From Candidatus Altimarinota bacterium (GTDB taxonomy: Bacteria; Patescibacteriota; Gracilibacteria; UM-FILTER-43-11): a stretch of 13,256 nucleotides of DNA. Both the position numbers and the translations under genes were made by a program. Numbering within the stretch: the first letter of the stretch is position 1; every line of letters starts with the position of its first letter. The stretch lies in NCBI GenBank assembly GCA_029934675.1, contig JAOZLT010000018.1, positions 1 to 13,256 on the forward strand, in the 5' to 3' direction. The notes under the pieces were generated by a model. The model saw nothing but the letters and a program-made list of their open reading frames with translations, was not told the DNA's origin and did not search any database. This document shows positions 1 to 6,498 of this stretch, in pieces.

Positions 1-130
1 TCACTTCTCAAGTTAACACCTAAGACAATATCCAAAGTATTGGCAAGAGGAGATCTACAGTTATCACTATTTTGATATTTTAACGGGACACTAGTGGAAC
101 CAGCTTACGTTATTTGACGGTCTCACCTGA

Positions 131-155
131 TACCTCGTGAGCTTGCTCCGAGGTA
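131..155. repeat. Palindromic hairpin
   Basis: TACCTCG (131-137) pairs with CGAGGTA (149-155), and inside it GAGC (139-142) pairs with GCTC (145-148) around a TT turn. Only T138 is unpaired, giving an 11-bp stem with one bulge. No T-tract follows, so it is not a typical terminator. It looks like a REP-like unit or part of a transposon end. Confidence 0.6.
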
Positions 156-300
156 GTTCATTTTACTTTAAGTCTCAGTAAAGTATGTTTAGCATAAAAT
201 AAAACTATGCGTGCTCGTTTTCTTACAAGCTTAACTTATTAGATATAAAGTTTGAGATTAGTGTTTTTTTTGGTTTTTTGGTTTTTGAATTTTGTAGTTT

Positions 301-351
301 TCTTTTTGAAAAATTAAAATTTTTCAAAAAGACCGGGTTGTCCCGGTCTTT
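301..351 (-). terminator. Double-hairpin terminator of the minus-strand membrane gene
   Basis: AAAGACCGGG (328-337) and CCCGGTCTTT (342-351) form a 10-bp stem with a 4-nt loop. Read on the minus strand, it is followed directly by TTTTTG, a good U-tract, about 50 nt past the stop codon of the gene at 400-1056. An adjoining 15-bp A/T palindrome (301-315 with 318-332, loop AA) shares bases 328-332 with it, so the two hairpins cannot both form fully. Confidence 0.8.
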
Positions 352-399
352 ATAGTATGATTTTTGTGACTTATTTTTAAGTGTTTTTGGTATTTTTAT

Positions 400-1056
400 T
401 TAGGCTAATACCTGGCCTTTTTTATCTAAGTACTTTTTATGTTTATATATTAAATATATGTTATAGGATAGAAAAGGTATTAAAAGTAAACTAAATTTAT
501 GCTCAAAAAAGAACGTAAATAAATAGTGAGATATACTAATAAATATCAATCTTAAATAATATAGTATGAACAAAAATACATGTTCTACTATAGATTCTGT
601 AGCTGTTAAAACAGCTGCCGATGATGTGAGTACTGTATGCATAAACAGCGCAAACACAGCTTTAAGTGGTAAACTAACAATAAGTTCCACGGTGGTGTGT
701 GTGTTGTTTAAAATAAATAATGATAGCTCGGAGTATGTAAAACCGATACTAACTATAAAAAAGCTAAGAAGCCTAAGCTCCTTAATATTGTGATGTATTA
801 AATTATGTAAATATTCCCATTTATGTTCAATTGAAACAGCTATTAGCTCTATAGCAATAAATGCCAGAATTACTAGATAATATTTTATATTAAATGCTAA
901 GTGCTCAATCAGTACAAATGGAATTGAAAGTATAATCCCAAATACAAACAGACTTAGGATCGTATGCGCTTTGATGTGTTTTTTCTTACTTTGTATAAGT
1001 TTTAGAAGACTTAAAATAAGTAAGGACAAGCTCACGAAGAGCAAAATGTTCACCAT
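400..1056 (-). CDS. Polytopic membrane protein, possibly a degenerate PrsW-like intramembrane protease
   Basis: A 218-aa protein made almost entirely of hydrophobic segments (about 3-20, 33-50, 58-76, 95-115, 123-150, 155-180 and 188-204) with short charged loops and a basic C-terminal tail. It is therefore an integral membrane protein. Three segments resemble the PrsW/CPBP-like glutamic membrane protease motifs: IEHKWEYL (76-83, where PrsW has an EE pair followed by K), SIGFTYSE (103-110, like GFAxxE) and H140 in LFMHTVLTSS (like HxxxTA). The second Glu of motif 1 is His, so activity is uncertain and the family call tentative. The ATG has no Shine-Dalgarno sequence. A consensus promoter lies far upstream (1253-1281) and a strong terminator follows the gene, so it is probably transcribed alone. 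It could equally be an unrelated membrane protein. Confidence 0.6.
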   Translation of the reverse strand: MVNILLFVSLSLLILSLLKLIQSKKKHIKAHTILSLFVFGIILSIPFVLIEHLAFNIKYYLVILAFIAIELIAVSIEHKWEYLHNLIHHNIKELRLLSFFIVSIGFTYSELSLFILNNTHTTVELIVSLPLKAVFALFMHTVLTSSAAVLTATESIVEHVFLFILYYLRLIFISISHYLFTFFFEHKFSLLLIPFLSYNIYLIYKHKKYLDKKGQVLA

Positions 1057-1120
1057 AGGCTTTTTAATTTTTATTTTTACTTAAATTAACCTCTTAAATA
1101 AAAAAGGTTAGGAAAGTTTA

Positions 1121-1141
1121 TTAAGGTGGTAAATTTTTCAT
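1121..1141 (-). other. Possible leader mini-ORF (MKNLPP-stop)
   Basis: In the predicted leader of the membrane-protein gene an ATG opens a six-codon frame ending Pro-Pro-stop. Pro-Pro before a stop is known to slow bacterial ribosomes, and a small hairpin lies between it and the main start. It has no ribosome-binding site, and an ORF this short is easily found by chance. Confidence 0.15.
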
Positions 1142-1252
1142 ATTGGTTTTTTAGGTTGATAAAAAGAAACTATGATATATCGACTTAGCGAAATGTTTTT
1201 TTGTGGTTAATTATTAAATATTTTTTATTATTTTTCGCAGTGTCGTAGTATT

Positions 1253-1281
1253 ATTATAACATAATAGAAAAAAGATGTCAA
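1253..1281 (-). promoter_or_regulatory. Consensus sigma70-type promoter for the membrane-protein gene
   Basis: On the minus strand, TTGACA (1281-1276) and TATAAT (1258-1253) are separated by exactly 17 nt, with an extended TATGT just before the -10. All 12 core bases match consensus. Transcription should start near 1246, about 190 nt before the start codon at 1056. Confidence 0.8.
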
Positions 1282-1441
1282 ATAACATAATAATAAAAAG
1301 TCATAATTTGGCTACATAATCAGTTTGCATTTTTTGATGTAAGTCGGTATTTTTAATGCCACTTAAAATACAAATTTGAGCTTCGATTCTCGGACCTTTA
1401 GTTTCTATTTTAATAATATTATTTCTTAAGCCCAAAAAACT

Positions 1442-2332
1442 ATGTATGCACTTAACAGAGCACAATTAATAGGTCATTTAACTCAAGCTCCGGAAATTCG
1501 TCAAACGCCTAATGGTCAGATGGTGGGGGATTTGAATATTGTTACTAAACAAACGTTCATTAATGCCACTGGTCAGCCACAAACAGCTATTTCTTACACT
1601 AACGTGGTTGTTTGGAGGGGGTTAGCTGAAATTTGTGATAAATATTTAAAGAAAGGAAGTCAATTATTTATAAGCGGAAGAATTCAAACTGATGATTGGG
1701 AAGATCAAGAAGGTCAAAAGCGCTATAAAACTCGTGTTGTTGCTGATGAAATGATTCTTTTGGATTCAAGAGTGCCACATCCTCCTTTAACGGAGGGGTC
1801 TAATATAGGCGGGGGACTAAATCAAGCTGAAATTATTGGAAATGTCACACGTGATCCTGAATTTAGGCAAACTCCTAATGGTGAGTCTGTTTGTTCATTT
1901 GGTGTTGCAACTAATTTTTCTTGGAAGGATAGAGCAGGACAGAATCAAGAGAAGACTGAATTTCATAATGTTGTAGCATGGGGTAATAATGCTAAATCTT
2001 TATCCGAAAATATTAAAAAAGGTAGGAAAATTTATATTTCAGGTCGTTTGCAGACTCGGAGTTGGGAAACCCCTGATGGTAAAAAGAGATGGACTACAGA
2101 GATTATTACTGATAAAGCACTGGCTCTTGGTGTTGTTGATTCTGAAATTGGTGCTCCTAGTGCAACTGTAGCAACCAATACTTCTGAGCCTGTTTCTAAA
2201 GTAACTATTTCAGAGCCTATTATTAAAGGGCAAGAAACTCCTGCGCCTGCAACGGTTGTACCAGAAAATCCTACGAGTGTTCCTGAAATTAAGTATGAGC
2301 CAGAGATTAAACCAGAGGATTTGCCATTCTAG
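1442..2332 (+). CDS. ssb: Single-stranded DNA-binding protein with two OB folds
   Basis: SSB coats single-stranded DNA during replication, repair and recombination. This 296-aa protein has two complete SSB OB-fold domains in tandem: residues 1-110 (ALNRAQLIGHL, QTPNGQ, TNVVVW, LKKGSQLFISGRIQT) and about 125-230 (GLNQAEIIGNV, QTPNGE, FHNVVAWG, IKKGRKIYISGRLQT). A Pro/Glu-rich flexible linker follows (about 235-290), and the protein ends in the acidic tip PEDLPF, matching the classic SSB partner-binding tail (DDDIPF in E. coli). Usual bacterial SSBs have one OB fold and are about 150-180 aa; two-fold SSBs that act as dimers are known from Deinococcus-Thermus. The ATG has no Shine-Dalgarno sequence. 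A strong terminator follows, so it is probably monocistronic. Confidence 0.96.
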   Translation: MYALNRAQLIGHLTQAPEIRQTPNGQMVGDLNIVTKQTFINATGQPQTAISYTNVVVWRGLAEICDKYLKKGSQLFISGRIQTDDWEDQEGQKRYKTRVVADEMILLDSRVPHPPLTEGSNIGGGLNQAEIIGNVTRDPEFRQTPNGESVCSFGVATNFSWKDRAGQNQEKTEFHNVVAWGNNAKSLSENIKKGRKIYISGRLQTRSWETPDGKKRWTTEIITDKALALGVVDSEIGAPSATVATNTSEPVSKVTISEPIIKGQETPAPATVVPENPTSVPEIKYEPEIKPEDLPF

Positions 2333-2348
2333 TTGTATATAATTAGCG

Positions 2349-2390
2349 TCCTGCGTAAATATGATTAATTGTATTTACGCAGGATTTTTT
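2349..2390 (+). terminator. Intrinsic terminator of ssb
   Basis: TCCTGCGTAAATA (2349-2361) and its exact complement (2372-2384) form a 13-bp stem with a 10-nt loop, followed at once by six T. It begins 16 nt after the ssb stop codon. Confidence 0.93.
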
Positions 2391-2426
2391 ATTGAAAAAT
2401 TATAGAGTTTCTATATAGTAGGTTCC

Positions 2427-2432
2427 TATAAT
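2427..2432 (+). promoter_or_regulatory. -10 box for the small gene at 2442
   Basis: A perfect TATAAT ends 9 nt before the ATG at 2442, with no good -35 box at the usual spacing. Transcription would start at about 2439, leaving a leader of only about 3 nt. Confidence 0.55.
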
Positions 2433-2441
2433 ATTTTTTTA

Positions 2442-2660
2442 ATGACTTTAAAGTTGCCTAAATATCGAAGTTTGGAGGAGTTTGATAGAGCGAGAGAGGC
2501 TAAGCAAAGGATTATTGATGATGAAGTGTATCTTAAGGGTAATGCTATTAAATTAATAATAAGTGGTAGTACGCTGAAAGACATTAAGAAAGTATTGAAG
2601 GGTATAAGTAATGAAGATGTTGAGCATCTTAGACTACTTTTTGAAGAAATTTTGGGTTAG
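2442..2660 (+). CDS. Small helical protein of unknown function
   Basis: This 72-aa protein is not one I recognise. It is rich in charged residues (E, D, K, R), has no membrane segment or Cys, and reads as two or three amphipathic helices: about 10-28 (SLEEFDRAREAKQRIIDDE), 33-41 and 44-70. SGSTLKDIKKVLKGISNEDV could be a small helical bundle or a helix-turn-helix-like unit, but no clear DNA-binding motif is visible. Support for it being real comes from a TATAAT box 9 nt upstream, its place just after the ssb terminator, and coding-like composition. Its TAG stop (2658-2660) overlaps the stop of the convergent methyltransferase gene by 4 bp (2657-2660), so the two transcripts are complementary at their ends. 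Confidence 0.65.
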   Translation: MTLKLPKYRSLEEFDRAREAKQRIIDDEVYLKGNAIKLIISGSTLKDIKKVLKGISNEDVEHLRLLFEEILG

Positions 2661-3508
2661 GACTCGCAAAGTTTAATCCAGGCTTTTAAATCGAGTGTTT
2701 TTGGGCTTTCAACCTTCGGTGTCGGGAAATTTTCGAAGTGATAATTTACAGTTTCCCAGAAGTTAGGAGGGAGTTTAGTTTGATTTCGGGTTATTTTCAT
2801 AATACAACTTATAACTTTTGGTGGCGGATATACTGAGGTAGGGGATACATCTGATACGATTTCTATATTACCAAAGCTTTGAGCTTGTAAGCTTACGCGA
2901 TAACAACGCGGTGGTTTTCCCATTAAAGTTTTTGCATATTGTTTGTCGGTTATAAATACCATTCCATATGGTTTGTGATCGATTTCTGACATGAATTTTC
3001 GGTATAATTTTCCGCCAATATGGAATGGAATATTGCCTACAAGTAGATAATCTTGTTTTGGGGGATTGTATTCAAGGATATCTCCTTTAATAAGCTGTAA
3101 AGTAGATTGTTGTATAACTTTTGTGTTATTAGAGGTTTCGTGGATTTTTGTATTTTTGTTTTCAGACTTAGGGGTATGAATAAAAATTTTGTTCGTATTA
3201 TCACTTTTATCCTTTAAATAAGCCAAGTTTGTATTAAGAACACATTTTTTATACAAGATTTCATATAGGTCATCATCAAATTCTACACAATCTACATCAT
3301 TAAATTGCTTAATTAAACGCTTTGTGATGTATCCCAATCCACTACCAATTTCTACAATTTTTGTGCCTGGTTTATAAATTGATTTAATTGTATCTATCAA
3401 TTTATTTATTACTGATTCATCGGTTGTAAAAACTTGCCCGTAGTATTTACGAGGAATGTGATTAAGTGACTCAAGTTCTGCCTGACATGTGGATTGGTTG
3501 AGTTTCAT
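2657..3508 (-). CDS. KsgA/Erm-family rRNA adenine N6-dimethyltransferase, atypical
   Basis: The family uses S-adenosylmethionine to dimethylate adenines in rRNA: KsgA the 16S 3'-end loop, Erm a 23S adenine. Visible family motifs are an N-terminal RKYYGQVF (20-27, like RKxxGQNF), SAM motif I VEIGSGLGYIT (52-62), an acidic residue E76 after strand 2, GDIL (142-145), the catalytic-type NIPF (159-162, NLPY in KsgA and NIPY in Erm), and PPPKV (228-232), typical of KsgA/Dim1. Two oddities stand out. A low-complexity Asn/Lys/Thr-rich insertion at about 95-135 separates strands of the Rossmann core, and the C-terminal helical domain is short. Target choice cannot be decided from sequence alone; KsgA-like is favoured by PPPKV. 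A promoter (3518-3546) lies just upstream, predicting an almost leaderless mRNA. Confidence 0.85.
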   Translation of the reverse strand: MKLNQSTCQAELESLNHIPRKYYGQVFTTDESVINKLIDTIKSIYKPGTKIVEIGSGLGYITKRLIKQFNDVDCVEFDDDLYEILYKKCVLNTNLAYLKDKSDNTNKIFIHTPKSENKNTKIHETSNNTKVIQQSTLQLIKGDILEYNPPKQDYLLVGNIPFHIGGKLYRKFMSEIDHKPYGMVFITDKQYAKTLMGKPPRCYRVSLQAQSFGNIEIVSDVSPTSVYPPPKVISCIMKITRNQTKLPPNFWETVNYHFENFPTPKVESPKTLDLKAWIKLCES

Positions 3509-3517
3509 AGTGTGCTA

Positions 3518-3546
3518 ATTGTATATTGAGATTTTTTATTTGTCAC
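3518..3546 (-). promoter_or_regulatory. Promoter of the rRNA dimethyltransferase gene
   Basis: On the minus strand, GTGACA (3546-3541) and TACAAT (3523-3518) are 17 nt apart, each matching 5 of 6 consensus bases. The -10 box ends 9 nt before the ATG at 3508, so the predicted leader is about 3 nt. Confidence 0.65.
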
Positions 3547-3618
3547 TTCAAAGCCCTTCAGTTTTGTTATTTTTAGCTTCATCGGAGATTTATAAAAACT
3601 CGTATATTCAATTACTAG

Positions 3619-3665
3619 ATTCCCGATTGGGGTCGGGAATGACTAAAGGAGGGGTCGGGAATGAC
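3619..3665. repeat. Hairpin plus 15-bp direct repeat, period 22 bp
   Basis: GGGGTCGGGAATGAC occurs at 3629-3643 and again at 3651-3665, a 22-bp step. ATTCCCGA (3619-3626) pairs with TCGGGAAT (3633-3640) around a TTGGGG loop. The unit is clearly G-richer than its AT-rich surroundings. A shorter related palindrome (CCCGA, TTC, TCGGG) occurs at 12893-12905. Confidence 0.75.
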
Positions 3666-3724
3666 GGGAGGAATAGGTTTATTAAGGTTAAGTGATTTAT
3701 ATTATTTAAAATTAGAAGAATCTA

Positions 3725-5008
3725 ATGTATATTAATTTCCTGCATATGCAAAAATTACTTTATACACTCTTCAGTTTACTAATACTCTCCACCGTAACAG
3801 GTGAGCTTTGGCGTTTGCCATTGGCTGGTTTTGAATTTTTGCCATCTGATTTAATTATTCCGGTTTTATTTGTGGTGTGGGTGGTAGATAAAATTAGGAA
3901 TGATAGAAAATGGAGGTTTGGGAAAATTGGGAAGATGATAGTAGTATTTCTTTTTGTTCTTACAATCACTTATTTAATAAATTTATATAGATTTCCTTTG
4001 AAACAAATGATTCTGGCCTTCTCATATCTGGGTAGATTTGGTATGTATTTAATTCTTGCTCCAATTGCATATGATTTGTTAGATAGAGATAAGAAAAATA
4101 AATTCAGATACTTATTAGTTGGCATTATGATACTTAGTGTTGTGTTGATTTCTTTTCTTGGATTTTTACAGCTTAAATTTTTTCCAAGTTTTTATGATTT
4201 GGAGATGAATCTTAAGGGGTGGGATCCGCATATCGGAAGATTACTCTCTACATGGTTTGATCCTAATTTTATAGGAGGATTTTTGGCATTTATGCTTGGC
4301 CCGATTATTGCTTTGGGGTTGTATTTTCGGAGTAAAAATAATAAGAAATGGTATTTTATTACAGCGGGTATAGCAGTAGTTGGTTTAATAGCTTTGTATC
4401 TTACATATTCACGAAGTGGCTATTTAGCAATATTGATTACTTTGGGAATTCTCGCAATTCTTAAGTCTCGAAAGTTATTGATTGTTGCGGTTCTTATCTC
4501 ATTTTTAGGGTTTAGTTTTTCTCCACGCGTTCAGCAAAGAACTATTGAGGCGTGGGGTAGTGGAGTGTCGTTTTTAGGTTTTGATAGTCAAAAACCTCTT
4601 GATCCTACTGCTAAGCTTCGGGTTTGGTCATGGAGTTTTGCTAGTGAAATGATTTCTGATAATCCGTGGATTGGAGTAGGGTATAGTCGTTATGCGTATG
4701 AAATTAATGAGAGGGGTCATGGATTTATTGGGGACCATGCATCAGGAGGCTCAGATAGTTCGTTACTGACGATTTGGGCTACCTCTGGCATATTCGGGTT
4801 GCTCAGCTATCTTTCGATTGGTTTTGTAGCTTTTATGGTTGCAATAAAACGTTTGTGGAAAAAGAAACATATTCGTAGTTATTTGGATGCCGGTTTTGTT
4901 GCGGGTTATGGAGGTATTATGGTACATGCAGTTATTGTAAACTCGCTTCTACTTCCATTGATGATGATTTACTTATTTGTGGGTTTAGGGCTTTTAGATG
5001 AAAAATAA
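3725..5008 (+). CDS. O-antigen ligase / Wzy-type polymerase-like membrane protein
   Basis: This 427-aa polytopic protein has about ten hydrophobic segments spread over the whole length. It fits the O-antigen ligase family (Wzy_C/WaaL type), which joins or polymerises lipid-linked surface glycans on the outer face of the membrane. The features supporting this are the LTYSRSGYLA motif (226-235, the family's 'T.SR.g' signature), a large extracellular loop (about 270-345) with RVWSWSFASEMISDNPWIGVGYSRY, and a late HASGGSDSSLLTIWATSGIFGLL (338-360) that matches the family's H...S...tGiiGl segment. Substrate and ligase-versus-polymerase role cannot be told from sequence. The start could be 3725 or the Met at codon 8 (3746). 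A TAAAAT lies at 3707-3712. The GT4 glycosyltransferase at 7849 is a plausible pathway partner. Confidence 0.88.
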   Translation: MYINFLHMQKLLYTLFSLLILSTVTGELWRLPLAGFEFLPSDLIIPVLFVVWVVDKIRNDRKWRFGKIGKMIVVFLFVLTITYLINLYRFPLKQMILAFSYLGRFGMYLILAPIAYDLLDRDKKNKFRYLLVGIMILSVVLISFLGFLQLKFFPSFYDLEMNLKGWDPHIGRLLSTWFDPNFIGGFLAFMLGPIIALGLYFRSKNNKKWYFITAGIAVVGLIALYLTYSRSGYLAILITLGILAILKSRKLLIVAVLISFLGFSFSPRVQQRTIEAWGSGVSFLGFDSQKPLDPTAKLRVWSWSFASEMISDNPWIGVGYSRYAYEINERGHGFIGDHASGGSDSSLLTIWATSGIFGLLSYLSIGFVAFMVAIKRLWKKKHIRSYLDAGFVAGYGGIMVHAVIVNSLLLPLMMIYLFVGLGLLDEK

Positions 5009-5165
5009 CGGATTGCTTATTGTAAAAACCCTCAACTTCCTTGTTATGGGGCATTTTAGAATTAAGGTTAGAAGTTTAATTTACATACTATTCCTGATAA
5101 GGAACGTGTGTGGGTTTTAGTAACCAAAAACCTATTTACTTAGTTATTTGAGGTCTATTCGAAGT

Positions 5166-5669
5166 TTATTCGGAAATAATTCGACCTACACCTTCAATCT
5201 CCTTTAAATATTTCACAGTTGATTTAGAAAGATATTTCTCCCATTCACCATTTTTCGTCATTTCTTCTCTGATTTTTGATGCGCAGATATTTATTTCTTC
5301 TTTTACTTTACGTATGGATATGTTGTCGTATTTTTCGAATAGCTCTTTCACAATTCCGTCATTTCCGATAAACAATGTGTCAAAATCTGGTATGAGTGAG
5401 TGGACATGTGCTGGCCATTTGGGATTGTTGTTGATATCGGGGATAGAAATAATTTTATATTGTTTGTTATGTATGCCATATTCAAACAGGGCATGTTTTA
5501 TCATCTCAGTCCTTTCTTCTGCTGTAAAAGGATTGTTTTCTTTGTGGCTTAATTGTGCGCTTCCTATCCCTATATTCAAAAAATCTACCTCTTTTAGAGC
5601 TTGTTTTATGGCTGATATATGACCTAAGTGAATAGGCTGGAAACGTCCAATAAGTAAACCTTTTGACAT
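5166..5669 (-). CDS. nadM: Nicotinamide-nucleotide adenylyltransferase, archaeal NadM type
   Basis: The enzyme joins NMN and ATP to make NAD+ and pyrophosphate in the cytoplasm. The 167-aa length is typical of archaeal NadM. It has the nucleotidyltransferase signature GRFQPIHLGH (8-17, containing HxGH), IGIGSAQLSHKENNPFTAEER (33-53), IPDINNN (76-82), the GN pair at 102-103, and the C-terminal SKIREEM (131-137) in place of the ISSTxxR motif of other NMNATs, all as in the archaeal form. The usual bacterial enzyme is NadD, which works mainly on the deamidated substrate, so this gene suggests a route through NMN. No NAD-pathway neighbour is visible. Its start overlaps the -35 box of the divergent promoter at 5663-5691. 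Confidence 0.93.
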   Translation of the reverse strand: MSKGLLIGRFQPIHLGHISAIKQALKEVDFLNIGIGSAQLSHKENNPFTAEERTEMIKHALFEYGIHNKQYKIISIPDINNNPKWPAHVHSLIPDFDTLFIGNDGIVKELFEKYDNISIRKVKEEINICASKIREEMTKNGEWEKYLSKSTVKYLKEIEGVGRIISE

Positions 5670-5691
5670 TTTAAGATTATTATGCTATAAT
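5663..5691 (+). promoter_or_regulatory. Perfect consensus promoter for the gene at 5728
   Basis: TTGACA (5663-5668) and TATAAT (5686-5691) are 17 nt apart, with an extended TATGC directly before the -10. The start point is expected near 5698, giving a leader of about 30 nt. The -35 box overlaps the nadM start codon (5667-5669) on the other strand. Confidence 0.88.
5679..5684 (-). promoter_or_regulatory. Possible -10 box of nadM
   Basis: CATAAT on the minus strand (5684-5679) ends 9 nt before the nadM ATG, the same distance as in other genes of this window. The -35 region is poor. It lies inside the opposing promoter, so the two would compete for RNA polymerase. Confidence 0.35.
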
Positions 5692-5727
5692 GTTTTCCAT
5701 TTTTATAAAACTTAAACAAATACTAAC

Positions 5728-6495
5728 ATGAAAAAATCTGCATATAAAACTGAAACTTCAATTTGGAGAGAATCTCTTATTGAGGCAATATCTGATTTAC
5801 AGGAAGGTAGGGTTGATGGGTTTAGATCTTTTTTGCATGATTATGCTCCAGATCTTACTTACAGAGAAATAATCTCAGTTCGAGATAAATTAATTACAGG
5901 GGTAAGACATAAGACTGATTACATATTGTGTGGTGCGGCTTTAAAAGCACATGCGACTAGAGTTAGTTCATTATTTGAGGAGTTGCAAGATATCATTTTT
6001 GTTAAACGGCATTATTATATGATTCATAAAAGGGAGATGTATGAAGCTAAAAATGCTAAAGAACCAAAATGTCAAAGATCCAAAATATCAAAGGCACAGA
6101 GGTTTAAAACTCAAAGATTCAAAAAACAAGGAGGGGGTGGGGTTGTTCGAACACATTTAAGATTAGCACCAAAGCCTTTTCGAGAAATTTCTGGCGAACG
6201 TCAAAGCCATGTTATAAGGGGGGTTGAGGTTGATTTGATTGTTGGAAATACTAAAAAGGATGTTCGTGTTTTTCAGATAGTTAGAATGTCCGGAAAACTT
6301 CCTAAAATTAATGTAGGGTCAGTATATTCAATTGGCAGTCTTCCGTTAGCTTTAGAGGAAAAACTATATCCTGAAAAAGCAGCTGAAAGGAAGACTAAAA
6401 AGGCTGAGCAAATTGCTATAAAACTTGAGGCTAATAAGTTAAAGAAAAAGAATAAAGGAAATAAGAAAGCGCATAAGGCTAAGAAGGCCGCTTAG
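5728..6495 (+). CDS. Basic protein of unknown function with a Lys/Ala-rich tail
   Basis: I do not recognise the family of this 255-aa protein. Three parts are visible. Residues 1-105 are a mostly helical domain with balanced charge (TSIWRESLIEAISDLQEG, ELQDIIFVKRHYYMIHKRE). Residues 107-134 form a highly basic low-complexity linker (KCQRSKISKAQRFKTQRF) encoded by degenerate CAAAG-type repeats like those in nearby spacers. After GGGG (135-138) comes a likely beta-rich domain (139-215). The end (218-255) is rich in Lys and Ala, ending KKAHKAKKAA, like histone H1-type bacterial tails. No membrane segment is visible. The perfect promoter predicts high expression. A nucleic-acid-binding or nucleoid role is a reasonable inference but unproven. 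The ATG has no Shine-Dalgarno sequence. Confidence 0.8.
   Translation: MKKSAYKTETSIWRESLIEAISDLQEGRVDGFRSFLHDYAPDLTYREIISVRDKLITGVRHKTDYILCGAALKAHATRVSSLFEELQDIIFVKRHYYMIHKREMYEAKNAKEPKCQRSKISKAQRFKTQRFKKQGGGGVVRTHLRLAPKPFREISGERQSHVIRGVEVDLIVGNTKKDVRVFQIVRMSGKLPKINVGSVYSIGSLPLALEEKLYPEKAAERKTKKAEQIAIKLEANKLKKKNKGNKKAHKAKKAA
6046..6129 (+). repeat. Low-complexity repeat inside a coding sequence
   Basis: Degenerate copies of a short unit (TCAAAGATCCAAAA, ATCAAAGGCACAG, CTCAAAGATTCAAAA) run through this stretch, in frame, and encode the basic linker of the 5728 gene. The pattern resembles the short-period arrays that fill spacers elsewhere in the window. Confidence 0.55.
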
Positions 6496-6498
6496 ATC

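Larger units (their letters stand above)
1..399. other. Gene-poor left edge
   Basis: I see no complete gene here. Frame +1 is open from base 1 to a TGA at 73-75, giving a 24-residue tail that contains LTPKTISKVLARGDLQ; this may be the 3' end of a gene cut by the window edge, and a transposase is one possibility I cannot confirm. After it come a short palindrome (CACTAGTG near 91-98), a long bulged hairpin (131-155), a 7-bp hairpin (TACTTTA 164-170 with TAAAGTA 179-185), a T-rich tract (about 260-300) and a strong terminator (301-351). The cluster of small palindromes next to a truncated ORF resembles the end of a mobile element, but this is inference. Confidence 0.35.
1057..1441. other. Divergent spacer: long leader of the membrane gene and ssb upstream region
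   Basis: This spacer separates the divergent membrane-protein gene and ssb. It holds a consensus minus-strand promoter (1253-1281) whose transcript would carry a leader of about 190 nt. That leader has a possible six-codon ORF (1121-1141) and a small hairpin (TAACCT 1086-1091 with AGGTTA 1103-1108). On the ssb side only weak promoter matches are visible, for example TTGCAT 1325-1330 and TATTTT 1348-1353 with a 17-nt spacer. I see no tRNA or protein gene. Confidence 0.5.

Noticed and set aside
566..793. Plus-strand open frame of 75 codons
   Set aside because: It is the antisense of the membrane-protein gene, with no promoter or recognisable features.
5009..5165. Terminator between the O-antigen ligase-like gene and nadM
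   Set aside because: The best hairpin (GGTTTT 5113-5118 with AAAACC 5127-5132) is weak and lacks a T-tract on either strand.
5314..5622. Plus-strand open frame of 102 codons opposite nadM
   Set aside because: nadM is unambiguous on the other strand; the frame has no coding support.
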